A stretch of DNA of 64,000 bases from Nocardiopsis sinuspersici (lineage in GTDB: Bacteria > Actinomycetota > Actinomycetes > Streptosporangiales > Streptosporangiaceae), in NCBI GenBank assembly GCA_008638415.1, contig ML703345.1, forward strand, positions 172,231 through 236,230, written 5' to 3'. A model generated the notes under the pieces. The model was not told the origin of the DNA. It saw only the letters and a program-made list of their open reading frames with translations, and did no database searches. A program made the translations under genes and the position numbers. This document shows positions 8,703-18,526 of this stretch, piece by piece (position 1 is the first letter of the stretch; each line of letters starts with the position of its first letter).

Positions 8703-8835
8703 GGCCGACCTCTGGCGCCGCATGCGTGTCGGCGGCCCGGGCAGCACCGCCAACCTGCGCGCGAGCGTGCGCGCCCACACCGGGGTCAGCCCTCCGCCTA
8801 CCGGGAGCGCTTCGGACCACGCCCTCTCGAGGCCC
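8703..8835 (+). pseudogene. AraC-type regulator 3-prime relic, copy B, frameshifted
   Basis: One frame reads RMRVGGPGSTANLRASVRAHTGVSP and the next frame continues SAYRERFGPRPL, so a single-base loss near 8793 splits a typical AraC C-terminal helix-turn-helix. The 90 bp from 8740 match copy A (7152 onward) at roughly 80 percent by eye. The relic lies just upstream of the CebR-type box and the aldo/keto reductase. Confidence 0.65.
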
Positions 8836-8910
8836 GTACCGAGCCGGATCGTGGCGCGCCACGAGACCATGCGGGAGGCGCTCTGATGGGATCATCGGAC
8901 AGGCCGCGAT

Positions 8911-8924
8911 TGGGAGCGCTCCCA
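8911..8924. promoter_or_regulatory. CebR/CelR-type operator
   Basis: TGGGAGCGCTCCCA is a perfect 14-bp palindrome, extended to 16 bp by T8910 and A8925. It equals the published box for CebR (Streptomyces) and CelR (Thermobifida), the cellobiose-responsive LacI-family repressors. It lies immediately before a -10-like TAGGAT and upstream of the aldo/keto reductase. Confidence 0.8.
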
Positions 8925-8930
8925 AGGGTC

Positions 8931-8936
8931 TAGGAT
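8931..8936 (+). promoter_or_regulatory. Candidate -10 element, leaderless start
   Basis: TAGGAT ends 7 nt before the ATG at 8944, and no Shine-Dalgarno sequence is visible, so transcription may start at or next to the start codon. The CebR-type box would lie between -35 and -10. Confidence 0.45.
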
Positions 8937-8943
8937 CGGACAT

Positions 8944-9921
8944 ATGGAAACACGCGTACTTGGCCGCACCAGCAAGAACGTCAGCGTCGTCGGTTTCGGC
9001 GCCTGGCAGATCGGAGCCTCCTGGGGCGAGGTCAGTGAGACCGACGCCCTGGCCGCCCTGCACGCGGCCGCCGACGCCGGTGTCACCTTCTTCGACACCG
9101 CCGACGTCTACGGCGACGGCCGCAGCGAGCAGCTCGTCGGCCGGCTGCTCAAGGAACGCCCCGGCATCACCGTGGCCACCAAGATGGGCCGCCGCGCCGA
9201 CCAGGTCCCCGAGAACTACAGCCCCGACAACTTCCGGGCCTGGAACGACCGCTCCCGGGAGAACCTGGGCGTGGACACCATCGACCTCGTCCAGCTGCAC
9301 TGCCCGCCCGCGCGGGTCATCGACACCGACGCCGTCTTCGACGACCTGGACGCCATGGTCGAGGAGGGGCGCATGCGCGCCTACGGCGTCTCGGTGGAGA
9401 CCTGCGAGGAGGCCCTGGCCGCGATCGCCCGCCCGGGCGTCGCCACCGTCCAGATCATCCTCAACGCCTTCCGGCACAAGCCCCTGGAGCGGGTCCTGCC
9501 CGCCGCACGCGAAGCCGGGGTCGGCATCATCGCGCGCGTCCCCCTGGCCAGCGGTCTGCTGTCGGGCAAGTTCACCGCCGACACCTCCTTCGGTGAGGAC
9601 GACCACCGCAACTTCAACCGGGAGGGCCAGGCCTTCGACAAGGGCGAGACCTTCTCCGGCGTGGACTACGCGACCGGCCTGAAGGCGGTCGAGCGCGTGC
9701 GCCCGCTGGTCCCCGAGGGCGTCACCATGGCCCAGTTCGCGCTGCGCTGGATCCTGGACCAGGAAGGCGTCAGCGTCGTCATTCCCGGCGCCCGCAACGC
9801 CGACCAGGCACACGGCAACGCGGCCGCCGCCGAGCTGCCCCCGCTGGACGCCGCCACGCACGCCCGGATCCGTGAGATCTACGACGAGCTCATCCGCCCC
9901 CAGGTCCACCACCTGTGGTGA
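8944..9921 (+). CDS. Aldo/keto reductase
   Basis: 325 residues, cytosolic NADPH-dependent TIM-barrel oxidoreductase. The catalytic tetrad is visible: Asp51 and Tyr56 in FFDTADVYG, Lys80 in VATKMG and His119 in VQLHCPP. The C-terminal cofactor segment VVIPGARNADQAHGN is typical. The start at 8944 follows a TAGGAT -10-like element with no ribosome binding site. The exact CebR/CelR-type operator upstream suggests induction by cello-oligosaccharides, so a sugar or sugar-derived aldehyde is a possible substrate (inference). Confidence 0.92.
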   Translation: METRVLGRTSKNVSVVGFGAWQIGASWGEVSETDALAALHAAADAGVTFFDTADVYGDGRSEQLVGRLLKERPGITVATKMGRRADQVPENYSPDNFRAWNDRSRENLGVDTIDLVQLHCPPARVIDTDAVFDDLDAMVEEGRMRAYGVSVETCEEALAAIARPGVATVQIILNAFRHKPLERVLPAAREAGVGIIARVPLASGLLSGKFTADTSFGEDDHRNFNREGQAFDKGETFSGVDYATGLKAVERVRPLVPEGVTMAQFALRWILDQEGVSVVIPGARNADQAHGNAAAAELPPLDAATHARIREIYDELIRPQVHHLW

Positions 9922-10066
9922 GGACCTAGAAACCCCATGGCGGCCGGCCGCGGACAGCACCGCCGGTCGGCCGCCGCACCCGGTGCGCACTCCGGTCGGC
10001 GGACACCGTCCGAAGGCCGCTGAGCCCGGGACGCACCCTTAGGCGCCCCGGGCCCTGCCCGGCCCC

Positions 10067-11838
<1,772 letters not shown>

Positions 11839-13356
11839 TCATCCCGGTTCCCTCGGTCGGAGGCGGGCCAGCTGTTCGCGCACGGCCTTCACCGCCGCAC
11901 GCCCCGCGGTAGTGGGCACGCACTCGGTGGCATGGGCGTGGCGGGCACGGCCGGAGTCCTCGCGGCGCGGCCCCGCCAGGGAGGCCCGCATCAGCTCCAA
12001 CACCGCCGGATCGGTCCCCGCTTTCTCGGCGGAGGTGTCGGAAACGGGTTCGGGGAGGGGCGACGCGGTCCGCGGCGCCGGTGCGGTGGCAGCGGGGGCA
12101 GGCGGATGCAGGATCTCGCCGGGCACGGACCGGCACGCTCTGCCGCACACACGGCAGGTTCCGCCCGGGACGTTGCGTACGCCCGGGTGGTCGGAGCAGG
12201 TACGCGGCGCCGTGCCCCGCGCGTCGACCACGAACTCCACGGGCCGGGCGAACATGTCCCCGCCCTCCACGTCGAAACCGTTCTCGCCGCAGCGGGGCAG
12301 GGGGATCCCGCCCAGGCCCGGGGGCGAGGCGCGTTCCGCGGGGCGATGGACGCCCGCGCCCAGGTGGCCGTCGAGGAAGGCGCGTGCGTCCTCAAGGCTT
12401 CTGAGGCGACGCATGAGCGCGGCGAAGGGGCGGCGCGGGGCGTGAAGGCCGTCCAGGAGCGCGACGAGCTCCTCCTGGGCCAGCCCCTGCTTGATGAGCC
12501 GGTCCACGGCGTGGGCCAGCGCGGCCCGGTCCGGGCCGGGATTGCGCAGGACCGCGTCGGGAACGCGGGACAGGAGCTCCAGGGCCCCGCCGCTCGGCTC
12601 CCGCCGCACTCCACCGCCGCCACCGCCGACGCCGTGTCCGTCCGGCGCCTCGCGCGCGGGCGCGCGAGCTGTGCCTGAGCTCCCACGGACGGACGGACCG
12701 GGTTTGTTCGGGGAAGGGTTGTTAGGGGAAACGTCTGTGGCTCGTCGTGAGCCGGCACCGGGCTCACGGTGAGCCCTCTCCTCTTCCACCTCCGGGCGCG
12801 GGCGGGAGCGCTCGGTCAGCGGTTCCTCCCCCAGCGACGCACGTATCCGGTTGATCTCCCTCAGCTCCGCCGACGGAAAAGCACTGGCGGGGATCATCAG
12901 CTCCAGCACCGACGGCAGGCGTTCCTTCCACAAGCTCTTCGAGGCGATGCCTTCGTGGAAGAACTCCCGCTTCTGCGACGGCGACAGTCTGCGGACCAGT
13001 CCCTTTCGTATGAGTTCGTCGATCGCCCGCTTGACCGTGGGCAGGCTGACGGTCCCGCCGCAGCGGTCGACGATCGTTCGCAGGTACAGAAAGCACCAGC
13101 GGCCGTCGGCGTCGGCGGCGTCGGCGATGACCGTGGCGACGGTGTGGGCGCTGGCGCTGGGCATGTGCCCGGCCTTGAGGGCGTCGACGACCCACAGGCC
13201 GGGCCTGAACCTGACACCGCTCATGCTCTTCCGGGGACGCTTGCGGGGCGAGGGGTGGGTCGGGGCGGGCGGTACCGGTGCCTCGTGCACGACTTCGACG
13301 CGCGACATGTTCGGTATCGCTGTTACGGCAGGGCCGGAAACGCTAGACTGCGGCAT
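11839..13356 (-). CDS. Helix-turn-helix protein, replication-initiator-like, function unknown
   Basis: 505 residues from ATG 13356. The ribosome binding site AGGAAG (9 nt upstream) is itself part of the first upstream palindrome. Residues about 55-170 form a winged-helix unit of the kind seen in actinobacterial plasmid and element replication proteins and in HTH_36 proteins: FRPGLWVVDALKAG, ASAHTVATVIADAADADG, SLPTVKRAIDELIRKGLVRR. A low-complexity Pro/Gly/Arg linker follows, then a helical region (HAVDRLIKQGLAQEELVALL), a cysteine cluster (GGTCRVCGRAC) and a basic tail. It could be a replication initiator of a former element or a plain regulator. Three palindromes with exact 32-bp spacing lie directly upstream. 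Confidence 0.6.
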   Translation of the reverse strand: MPQSSVSGPAVTAIPNMSRVEVVHEAPVPPAPTHPSPRKRPRKSMSGVRFRPGLWVVDALKAGHMPSASAHTVATVIADAADADGRWCFLYLRTIVDRCGGTVSLPTVKRAIDELIRKGLVRRLSPSQKREFFHEGIASKSLWKERLPSVLELMIPASAFPSAELREINRIRASLGEEPLTERSRPRPEVEEERAHREPGAGSRRATDVSPNNPSPNKPGPSVRGSSGTARAPAREAPDGHGVGGGGGGVRREPSGGALELLSRVPDAVLRNPGPDRAALAHAVDRLIKQGLAQEELVALLDGLHAPRRPFAALMRRLRSLEDARAFLDGHLGAGVHRPAERASPPGLGGIPLPRCGENGFDVEGGDMFARPVEFVVDARGTAPRTCSDHPGVRNVPGGTCRVCGRACRSVPGEILHPPAPAATAPAPRTASPLPEPVSDTSAEKAGTDPAVLELMRASLAGPRREDSGRARHAHATECVPTTAGRAAVKAVREQLARLRPREPG

Positions 13357-13360
13357 GCGC

Positions 13361-13456
13361 TGTCTTCCTGGGTCTGCAGGGAGATGGTGAGCTGTCTTCC
13401 TGGTGATGCAGGAAGGCGGTGGGCCGCTCTCCTGCTCACGCAGGCAGGCGGCCACA
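13361..13456. repeat. Three tandem 32-bp palindromic units (iteron-like)
   Basis: Unit 1 (13364-13383) is CTTCCTG-N6-CAGGGAG. Unit 2 (13396-13415) is CTTCCTG-N6-CAGGAAG, a perfect palindrome. Unit 3 (13428-13447) is TCTCCTG-N6-CAGGCAG. Their centres fall at 13373.5, 13405.5 and 13437.5, exactly 32 bp apart, about three helical turns. Unit 1 contains the ribosome binding site of the downstream helix-turn-helix gene. They could be an autoregulatory operator array or replication iterons. Confidence 0.75.
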
Positions 13457-13498
13457 ACCCGGCTCGGTGTTTTCAGCACCGACCGGGTTTTCCTTTTC
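13456..13498 (+). terminator. Hairpin with T-rich tail next to the 32-bp units
   Basis: AACCCGG (13456-13462) pairs with CCGGGTT (13483-13489), and inside it CGGTG (13465-13469) pairs with CACCG (13477-13481). TTTTCCTTTT follows. On the plus strand this looks like an intrinsic terminator, yet no plus-strand gene precedes it. It may belong to a small RNA or to an origin-like structure. Confidence 0.45.
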
Positions 13499-13667
13499 CG
13501 GTCTCACGGTAGCGGGGCGAACACAGGTGCGGGTGCGGTTGGGTGGAAAACCGCCCCGTTCTTTTTGCTGCTTTCACCAGGAAAAACGCGCAAAACCACC
13601 CTTGTCATCTCATACCCTTATCCCGCTCTTCCCCTGTCCCGCCCCTTTCCGAGAACGACGGACAACG

Positions 13668-14501
13668 ATGACCCACTCCAGTGAGTCCGGCGACCCGGCC
13701 GAGGAGAAGGGCCGGCCGCTCGCCGGCGGCATGATGAACACCGTCTCCCGACACGGCGACCGCGTCGTGCGCACGGCCACCCCCGCATCCCCCGCCATCC
13801 ACGCCCACCTGCGGTCCCTGGCCCAGGCAGGGTTCGACGGCGCGCCCGTACCGCTCCGGCTGCGCGCCGACGGACACGAGGAGCTCGGCTTCGTCGAGGG
13901 CGACGTGGCGCTGCCGCCCTTCCCCGCGTGGGCGATGAGCGAACAGGCCCTGTGCTCGGCCGCCGAGCTGCTGCGCCGCTACCACGAGGCCGCCGCGCGC
14001 GTACCCGTGGACACCACGGCCCCCTGGTCGCGCGACCTGGCCGACCCCGAGGGCGGACCGATCCTGTGCCACAGCGATCCGTGCCTGGAGAACATCGTCT
14101 TCCGCCAGGGCCGGGCGGCGGCCCTGATCGACTTCGACCTGGCCGCACCGGGCCGCCCGGTCTGGGACGTGGCGGCCCTGGCCTACTACCTGGTGCCCGC
14201 GCTCGATCCCGTGTCGGCGGCCGGGACACCGCGCGAGGGACTCGACGTCCCCAGGCGCCTGCGCGTTCTCGCCGACGCCTACGGGCTCTCCTTCGACGAC
14301 CGCCACTCCCTGCCCGGGGTGGTCGAGCAGTACACCGCCGTCGCACGCGCCTTCGTGACCGCACGGGTCGAGAGCGGCGACGAGCTCTTCGTCCGCGACC
14401 TGGAACGACTGGGCGGGTGGGAACGATGGGACCGCCGCCAGGCCTGGCTGGCCGACCGGCGACCGGTGTTCCTGGCCGCCCTGACCGGCCCGAGCGACTG
14501 A
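13668..14501 (+). CDS. Aminoglycoside/choline-type phosphotransferase
   Basis: 277 residues from ATG 13668. The frame is open upstream to 13419 but crosses the hairpin and repeats. It has a kinase-like APH fold: the catalytic loop LCHSDPCLENIVF near residues 133-145 (HxD...N) and the metal-binding IDFDLAAPGRPVWD. The N-terminal lobe is short (GGMMNTVSRHGDRVVRT). The substrate is unknown, and such enzymes need not give antibiotic resistance. It is convergent with the XRE-cupin gene. Confidence 0.85.
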   Translation: MTHSSESGDPAEEKGRPLAGGMMNTVSRHGDRVVRTATPASPAIHAHLRSLAQAGFDGAPVPLRLRADGHEELGFVEGDVALPPFPAWAMSEQALCSAAELLRRYHEAAARVPVDTTAPWSRDLADPEGGPILCHSDPCLENIVFRQGRAAALIDFDLAAPGRPVWDVAALAYYLVPALDPVSAAGTPREGLDVPRRLRVLADAYGLSFDDRHSLPGVVEQYTAVARAFVTARVESGDELFVRDLERLGGWERWDRRQAWLADRRPVFLAALTGPSD

Positions 14502-14533
14502 GCCGCCTCCGGTCCGACCGCGCCGGGGCCGTC

Positions 14534-15097
14534 TCAGGCCTGGCGGCGTGCGATGGCCACCAGGTAGCGGCAGGGCTCTCCGGTCGGGTTGCGGTACTCG
14601 CACGGCTCGGGCGGGCCCAGGCGCAGGCAGTCGCCCGTGCCCAGCACGTGCTCGACACCTCCCTCGCAGAAGGTGAGCGTGCCCTCCAGCACCCAGATCT
14701 GGTGGTGGGTGAAGGTGTAGGCCTCCACGGGGAAGGCCACCCGTGCGCCCGGGGGCAGTTCGACCTCCACCAGCTCGATCGGCCCACCGGCCGCGGGTGA
14801 GACCGCGCGCCGCCGGTACCCCGTCTCCGGATCGGTCCACACGGGCTGCTCGTGCGCACGGGCCAGGCGCCGGTCGCCCTGTTCGGCGAAGGCGATCAGC
14901 TCCGACAGGGTGATGCCCAGCGCGGCGGACAGGCGGCCCAGCAACGCGGCGGTGGGCTGGACGTCGCCGTTCTCGATCCGGCTGATCATGCCCCGGGAGA
15001 CACCGGAACACTCGGCCAGGGCGCCTCCGCTCAGCCCGCGGGCCTGCCGCAGCTCCTGTAGGGCCAGGGCGAGGGCCGGGCCCAGGTCGTCGCTCAT
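14534..15097 (-). CDS. XRE-family regulator with C-terminal cupin
   Basis: 187 residues from ATG 15097. Residues about 10-65 form an XRE helix-turn-helix (LQELRQARGLSGGALAECSG, SRGMISRIENGDVQPTAALL). Residues about 105-180 form a cupin sensor barrel (HHQIWVLEGTLTFCEG, VLGTGDCLRLGPPEPCEYRN). Such regulators sense small molecules and often control an adjacent modifying enzyme. It is divergent from the GNAT gene across about 30 bp containing a shared inverted repeat. Confidence 0.88.
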   Translation of the reverse strand: MSDDLGPALALALQELRQARGLSGGALAECSGVSRGMISRIENGDVQPTAALLGRLSAALGITLSELIAFAEQGDRRLARAHEQPVWTDPETGYRRRAVSPAAGGPIELVEVELPPGARVAFPVEAYTFTHHQIWVLEGTLTFCEGGVEHVLGTGDCLRLGPPEPCEYRNPTGEPCRYLVAIARRQA

Positions 15098-15098
15098 G

Positions 15099-15138
15099 TG
15101 TTCACTATAGAAGACAGGAATGATTACTATGGTTGACA
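15099..15138. promoter_or_regulatory. Imperfect inverted repeat between XRE and GNAT genes
   Basis: TGTTCACTATAG (15099-15110) mirrors CTATGGTTGACA (15127-15138) at 9 of 12 positions. It spans the whole divergent gap and the GNAT start, so it is a good candidate operator for the XRE-cupin protein. Confidence 0.45.
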
Positions 15139-15662
15139 TGAGTTCGATGCCGACCCTCACCGTCCGCGACGCGACCCGGGCGGACGCCGAGGCGTGCGCG
15201 GCGGTCTACGCGCCCTACGTCACCGACACCGCGATCACCTTCGAGTACGAGCCGCCCACAGCCGGGCAGATGGCCGACCGGATCGCCGCGGCCCAGGAAC
15301 GACACGCCTGGATCGTCCTCCGGGACGCGGAGGGAGTCGCGGGTTACGCCTACGGCGGCCCCTTCCGGCCCCGGGACGCCTACCGGTGGACATGCGAGGT
15401 CAGCGTCTACCTCCAGACCGGCCGCCGCCGCACCGGCGCGGGCCGCACCCTCTACCAGGCACTGCTGCCCCGCCTGGCCGAGCGGGGCATGCACACCGCC
15501 ATCGCCTGCATGAGCCTGCCCAACGACGCCAGCCTGGGCCTGCACCGGTCCCTGGGCTTCGAGGACGTCGGCGTCATGCGGAAGGCGGGCCGCAAGTTCG
15601 ACGCCTGGCACGACATCGCCTGGGTCCAGCTCGACCTCTCCGCCCACGCCGGGCGGTCCTGA
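15129..15662 (+). CDS. GNAT acetyltransferase, phosphinothricin-acetyltransferase-like
   Basis: 177 residues from ATG 15129 (AGGA 9 nt upstream), or 180 from ATG 15120. It matches the Pat/Bar subfamily: VRDATRADAEACAAVY, ITFEYEPPTAGQMADRI, GYAYGGPFRPRDAYRWTCEVSVY, the acetyl-CoA loop TGRRRTGAGRTLYQALLP, and LPNDASLGLHRSLGFEDVG. These enzymes N-acetylate glutamine-analogue compounds or methionine derivatives. The true substrate is not established. Probably controlled by the divergent XRE-cupin protein. Confidence 0.88.
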   Translation: MVDMSSMPTLTVRDATRADAEACAAVYAPYVTDTAITFEYEPPTAGQMADRIAAAQERHAWIVLRDAEGVAGYAYGGPFRPRDAYRWTCEVSVYLQTGRRRTGAGRTLYQALLPRLAERGMHTAIACMSLPNDASLGLHRSLGFEDVGVMRKAGRKFDAWHDIAWVQLDLSAHAGRS

Positions 15663-15892
15663 TCCACCGGCCGCTCCGCACCCGGCGTCGCGGCCCCTGG
15701 CGGCCGGCGTAGAAACGGAGCGGGGTGTTACGGGGCCCGCCCGTGCCACCATTCGAGCGTGGGCCCGAGCCCGTCCGAACCCACCCGGTGACGGCTCCGC
15801 CCGTCCCGCACCTCCCGCGGTGCGGTGCGACCCACCCGGCCCCTCTGGGCGCCGGCCCCCGTTCCAGACACCGACAATCCCAAGGACCCACC

Positions 15893-16306
15893 GTGCAGGA
15901 CGTCCACGTCATCAGCTTCGGCTACCTCCACGGCGACGCCCCCGACGACGCCCACCTGGTCGCCGACCTTCGCGACCACTTCCTCAATCCCGCCCCGCAC
16001 CTGCCGAACCTGGTCTTTCCCGACGCCCGCGTGCGCGAGCACGTCCTGGCCACCCCCGGCGTCAGCGCCCTGGCCGAGGCTCTGGTCGCGGCCGCCGAGG
16101 CCCTCGTCGCCGGGCCGGGCACCGAGGACGTGGTCCTGGCCGTGGGATGCTCCGGCGGTGAGCACCGTGCCCCCACCGTGGCCCGTGACGTGGCCGAACG
16201 CCTGCGCGGCCGCGGGCACACCGTGGACCTGGCCCACCGCGAACTGCGCGGCCACGCCGACCACGGCCAGGACCGGGGCGAGGGGAGGCCGGCCCGGCCC
16301 GTCTGA
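15893..16306 (+). CDS. RapZ C-terminal-domain-like protein
   Basis: 137 residues from GTG 15893 with AAGGA 6 nt upstream. It begins VISFGYLHG and contains VVLAVGCSGGEHRAPTVARDVAERL. This is the C-terminal domain of RapZ/YvcJ proteins (pattern ISFGYKxG ... IAIGCTGGxHRSV) without the N-terminal P-loop ATPase domain. In E. coli this domain binds RNA and a small metabolite. A stand-alone version is known in actinobacteria but its job is unclear. Confidence 0.8.
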   Translation: MQDVHVISFGYLHGDAPDDAHLVADLRDHFLNPAPHLPNLVFPDARVREHVLATPGVSALAEALVAAAEALVAGPGTEDVVLAVGCSGGEHRAPTVARDVAERLRGRGHTVDLAHRELRGHADHGQDRGEGRPARPV

Positions 16307-16362
16307 CGGCCGGGGAAGCGGTCGGCAGACGGGCCGGCCGCCGGATCCTGTCCCGCCGTTGC

Positions 16363-16920
16363 TCACACCCCGGGTAGGGCGGGCAGTCCGTCGATGCTGG
16401 TGGCGTTGCGGGTGCGGTGGTACTCGTCGAAGTAGCCGGTGCCACGGCGCTCGTGGTAGCGGTCCAGGAGATCGCGGTCGCCGCGCAGGTCCATGAGCGG
16501 AACCGAGAACCCGCAGGAGTCGGAGACGCGGTGCACGTCGACCACGATGACGGCGCGCTGGCCCTCAACGCGCTCCTTGGAGAAGTGGGACCGTAGTTCG
16601 TCGAATTCGGGGTCGGCGGGTGTGACGACGCGTCCGCGGCCGTGCAGACGGACGATCTTCGGCGGTCCGTCGAACGCGCAGAACATCATCGTGACGCGCC
16701 CGTTCTCACGCAGGTGCGCGATGGTCTCCGCGCCCGGTCCGGTGTAGTCGAGGTAGGCGACCTGGTGTTCACCGAGGACGGCGAAGGTGCCGCTCATGCC
16801 CTTGGGAGAGACGTTGACGTGGCCGTCGCCCGCCAGGGGCGCGCTGCCGACGAAGAACACCGGCTGGTCGAGGAGGAAGCGCGTCAACCGCGCGTCGATG
16901 GTGTCGTAGATCTTGCCCAT
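16363..16920 (-). CDS. Pyridoxamine 5-phosphate oxidase family protein
   Basis: 185 residues from ATG 16920. PNPOx-like split barrel: QPVFFVGSAPLAGDGHVNVS, PKGMSGTFAVLGEHQVAYLD, a phosphate-binding-type region TIAHLRENGRVTMMFCAFDG, and IVRLHGRGRVV. The C-terminal region with CGFSVPLMDLRGDRDLLDRYH is typical of the longer actinobacterial members. Probably a flavin- or F420-dependent reductase. There is no clear ribosome binding site. Confidence 0.82.
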   Translation of the reverse strand: MGKIYDTIDARLTRFLLDQPVFFVGSAPLAGDGHVNVSPKGMSGTFAVLGEHQVAYLDYTGPGAETIAHLRENGRVTMMFCAFDGPPKIVRLHGRGRVVTPADPEFDELRSHFSKERVEGQRAVIVVDVHRVSDSCGFSVPLMDLRGDRDLLDRYHERRGTGYFDEYHRTRNATSIDGLPALPGV

Positions 16921-17161
16921 GGCAGGTGAGTCTGCCAGGCGGCGGGCTTTGTGTCCCAACGTTTGTCCTGGCCGCCGGAAGGCCCGTCTCCCAGCGGTCA
17001 GCGCCACCGGAACCGCCACCAGGGGCACCATCCCGGTCACGCTCGCGCTGGTATCGCCGGTGATGGCCCAGAGGTTGCTCGGACTTGGTGTTGATTTTCC
17101 CACCCCTGCGGAGTGGTTTCAAACACTGTCAAAAGCGCTGGTCATCGCATACGTTGCACGG

Positions 17162-17707
17162 GTGAAGTTTACAGAATCGATACCCAAGCTGACGTTTACC
17201 GCGACCTCAGGCCTGCTGATCAGCGCAGGGCTGATCCTGGCCGGACCGGGCGTGGCCGCCGCGGACACCGACACCGACAAGGAGATCGCCGCCACCCTCA
17301 ACACCGAGTTGGACGACGACATGGCCGGCAACATGACCGACGAGCACGTCGACAACGCCCGCGCGATGGTCGAGGCGGCGAAGGACCGCGACATGGGCGA
17401 GGACGCCGCCACCATGGCGGTCGCCACCTCCATCGTCGAGACCCACCTGGACAACCTCGACTGGGGTGACCGTGACAGCGTCGGCCTGTTCCAGCAGCGC
17501 GACCACTACGGCTCCCAGGAGCAGCGCCTGGATCCCACCTGGGCCACCAACGCCTTCTTCGACGAGCTGAACCGCGTCTACCCCGACGGCAGTTGGGACG
17601 ACACCCCCCTGGGCGAGGTCGCCCAGGACGTCCAGCGCTCGGCCTACCCCGACCGGTACCAGCACCAGGTCGACGACGCCGAGGTCATCGTGGACCACCT
17701 CTGGTAA
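17162..17707 (+). CDS. Secreted protein with DSVGLFQQR motif
   Basis: 181 residues from GTG 17162, preceded by an AT-rich promoter-like stretch. Signal peptide: VKFTESIPK, hydrophobic LTFTATSGLLISAGLILAG, then GVAAADTDTD as the cleavage region. The mature part has SIVETHLDNLDWGDRDSVGL and FQQR, followed by LDPTWATNAFFDELNRVYPD. This pattern recurs in exported actinobacterial proteins related to lytic-transglycosylase-like folds, often as the C-terminal part of cell-wall hydrolases. Cell-wall binding or turnover is a guess. Confidence 0.65.
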   Translation: MKFTESIPKLTFTATSGLLISAGLILAGPGVAAADTDTDKEIAATLNTELDDDMAGNMTDEHVDNARAMVEAAKDRDMGEDAATMAVATSIVETHLDNLDWGDRDSVGLFQQRDHYGSQEQRLDPTWATNAFFDELNRVYPDGSWDDTPLGEVAQDVQRSAYPDRYQHQVDDAEVIVDHLW

Positions 17708-17999
17708 AGAACCGCCCGAGAAGCGGCGGTGGAGCGTGCGGACCCCGCTCTCGCACGCTCGGCGGGCAGGCCGGAAACCGGCAGCGGACTGGTGTTTCCG
17801 CGGTGCGGACCGCACACGGCCCGGTTGACCGCCTCGGGAGTACGGTGCACGAAGTCCCCGTAGTCGATCACGGAAATCCGCACGAGATGCCCGCGGAGCC
17901 GTCGTAGTCGGTCAGTGGCCGACGATGGCGCGGCCCACGGCGGTCCGGGGCCCGGCCCCTGCCCTCGGTGGACAAGGTGAGGACCCGCCCTGCGCGGAC

Positions 18000-18296
18000 T
18001 CAGGCCGTCCGCGGTCTGGTCGCCTTGCCGTCGAGCCGGAGTCCGGTGGAGGCGTCCCGGTGGGTGCCGGCGGTGCCCACGTGCTCGGCGCTGATCCGCG
18101 TGCCCTTCTTGATGACGTGGACCAGGGCCATCGCGTGGCCGCGCCCCAGCCCGTAGTCCTCGGCCAGCCACCGGACGATGGTGCCCGCCTTGACCGCCGG
18201 GGCGTCGTAGCCCCTCTCCTTTGCGCGCTCGACGAGCGTGCGAGGGAGCAGGCCGGTCTTGTCCTCGATGGAGTCCAGACAGGCCTGGAACGACAT
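18000..18296 (-). CDS. DUF4287 family protein
   Basis: 98 residues, ATG 18296. The whole length matches DUF4287 proteins: MSFQACLDSIEDKTGLLPRT, AKERGYDAPAVKAGTIVRWL, DYGLGRGHAMALVHVIKKG, and HVGTAGTHRD near the end. These are small cytosolic proteins of unknown function common in actinobacteria. A strong hairpin lies about 120 bp upstream, separating it from the Gly-rich peptide gene. Confidence 0.85.
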   Translation of the reverse strand: MSFQACLDSIEDKTGLLPRTLVERAKERGYDAPAVKAGTIVRWLAEDYGLGRGHAMALVHVIKKGTRISAEHVGTAGTHRDASTGLRLDGKATRPRTA

Positions 18297-18418
18297 GGGG
18301 CCTCCTCAACCGGGCAGAGCCCGATGCTCACACGCGCCTGCGACGTTTCGTCGCGGCCGCGGCGCCGGTGCCGCCGGGCGGCCTCGCCCACCGGTGGCCG
18401 GGGACGCCCGACAACGAA

Positions 18419-18457
18419 CGAGGGCCCGCACCTTCCGACCGGAGGTGCGGGCCCTCG
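18419..18457 (-). terminator. Strong hairpin terminator
   Basis: CGAGGGCCCGCACCT (18419-18433) pairs perfectly with AGGTGCGGGCCCTCG (18443-18457) around a 9-nt loop. It lies 70 bp downstream of the Gly-rich peptide gene. Confidence 0.75.
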
Positions 18458-18526
18458 TGTCCAGGCCGTGGCGTGCCTACGGCAATCGAAGCCGACACGG
18501 TGTGCGCATCGACGGCTCAGTGCGCC

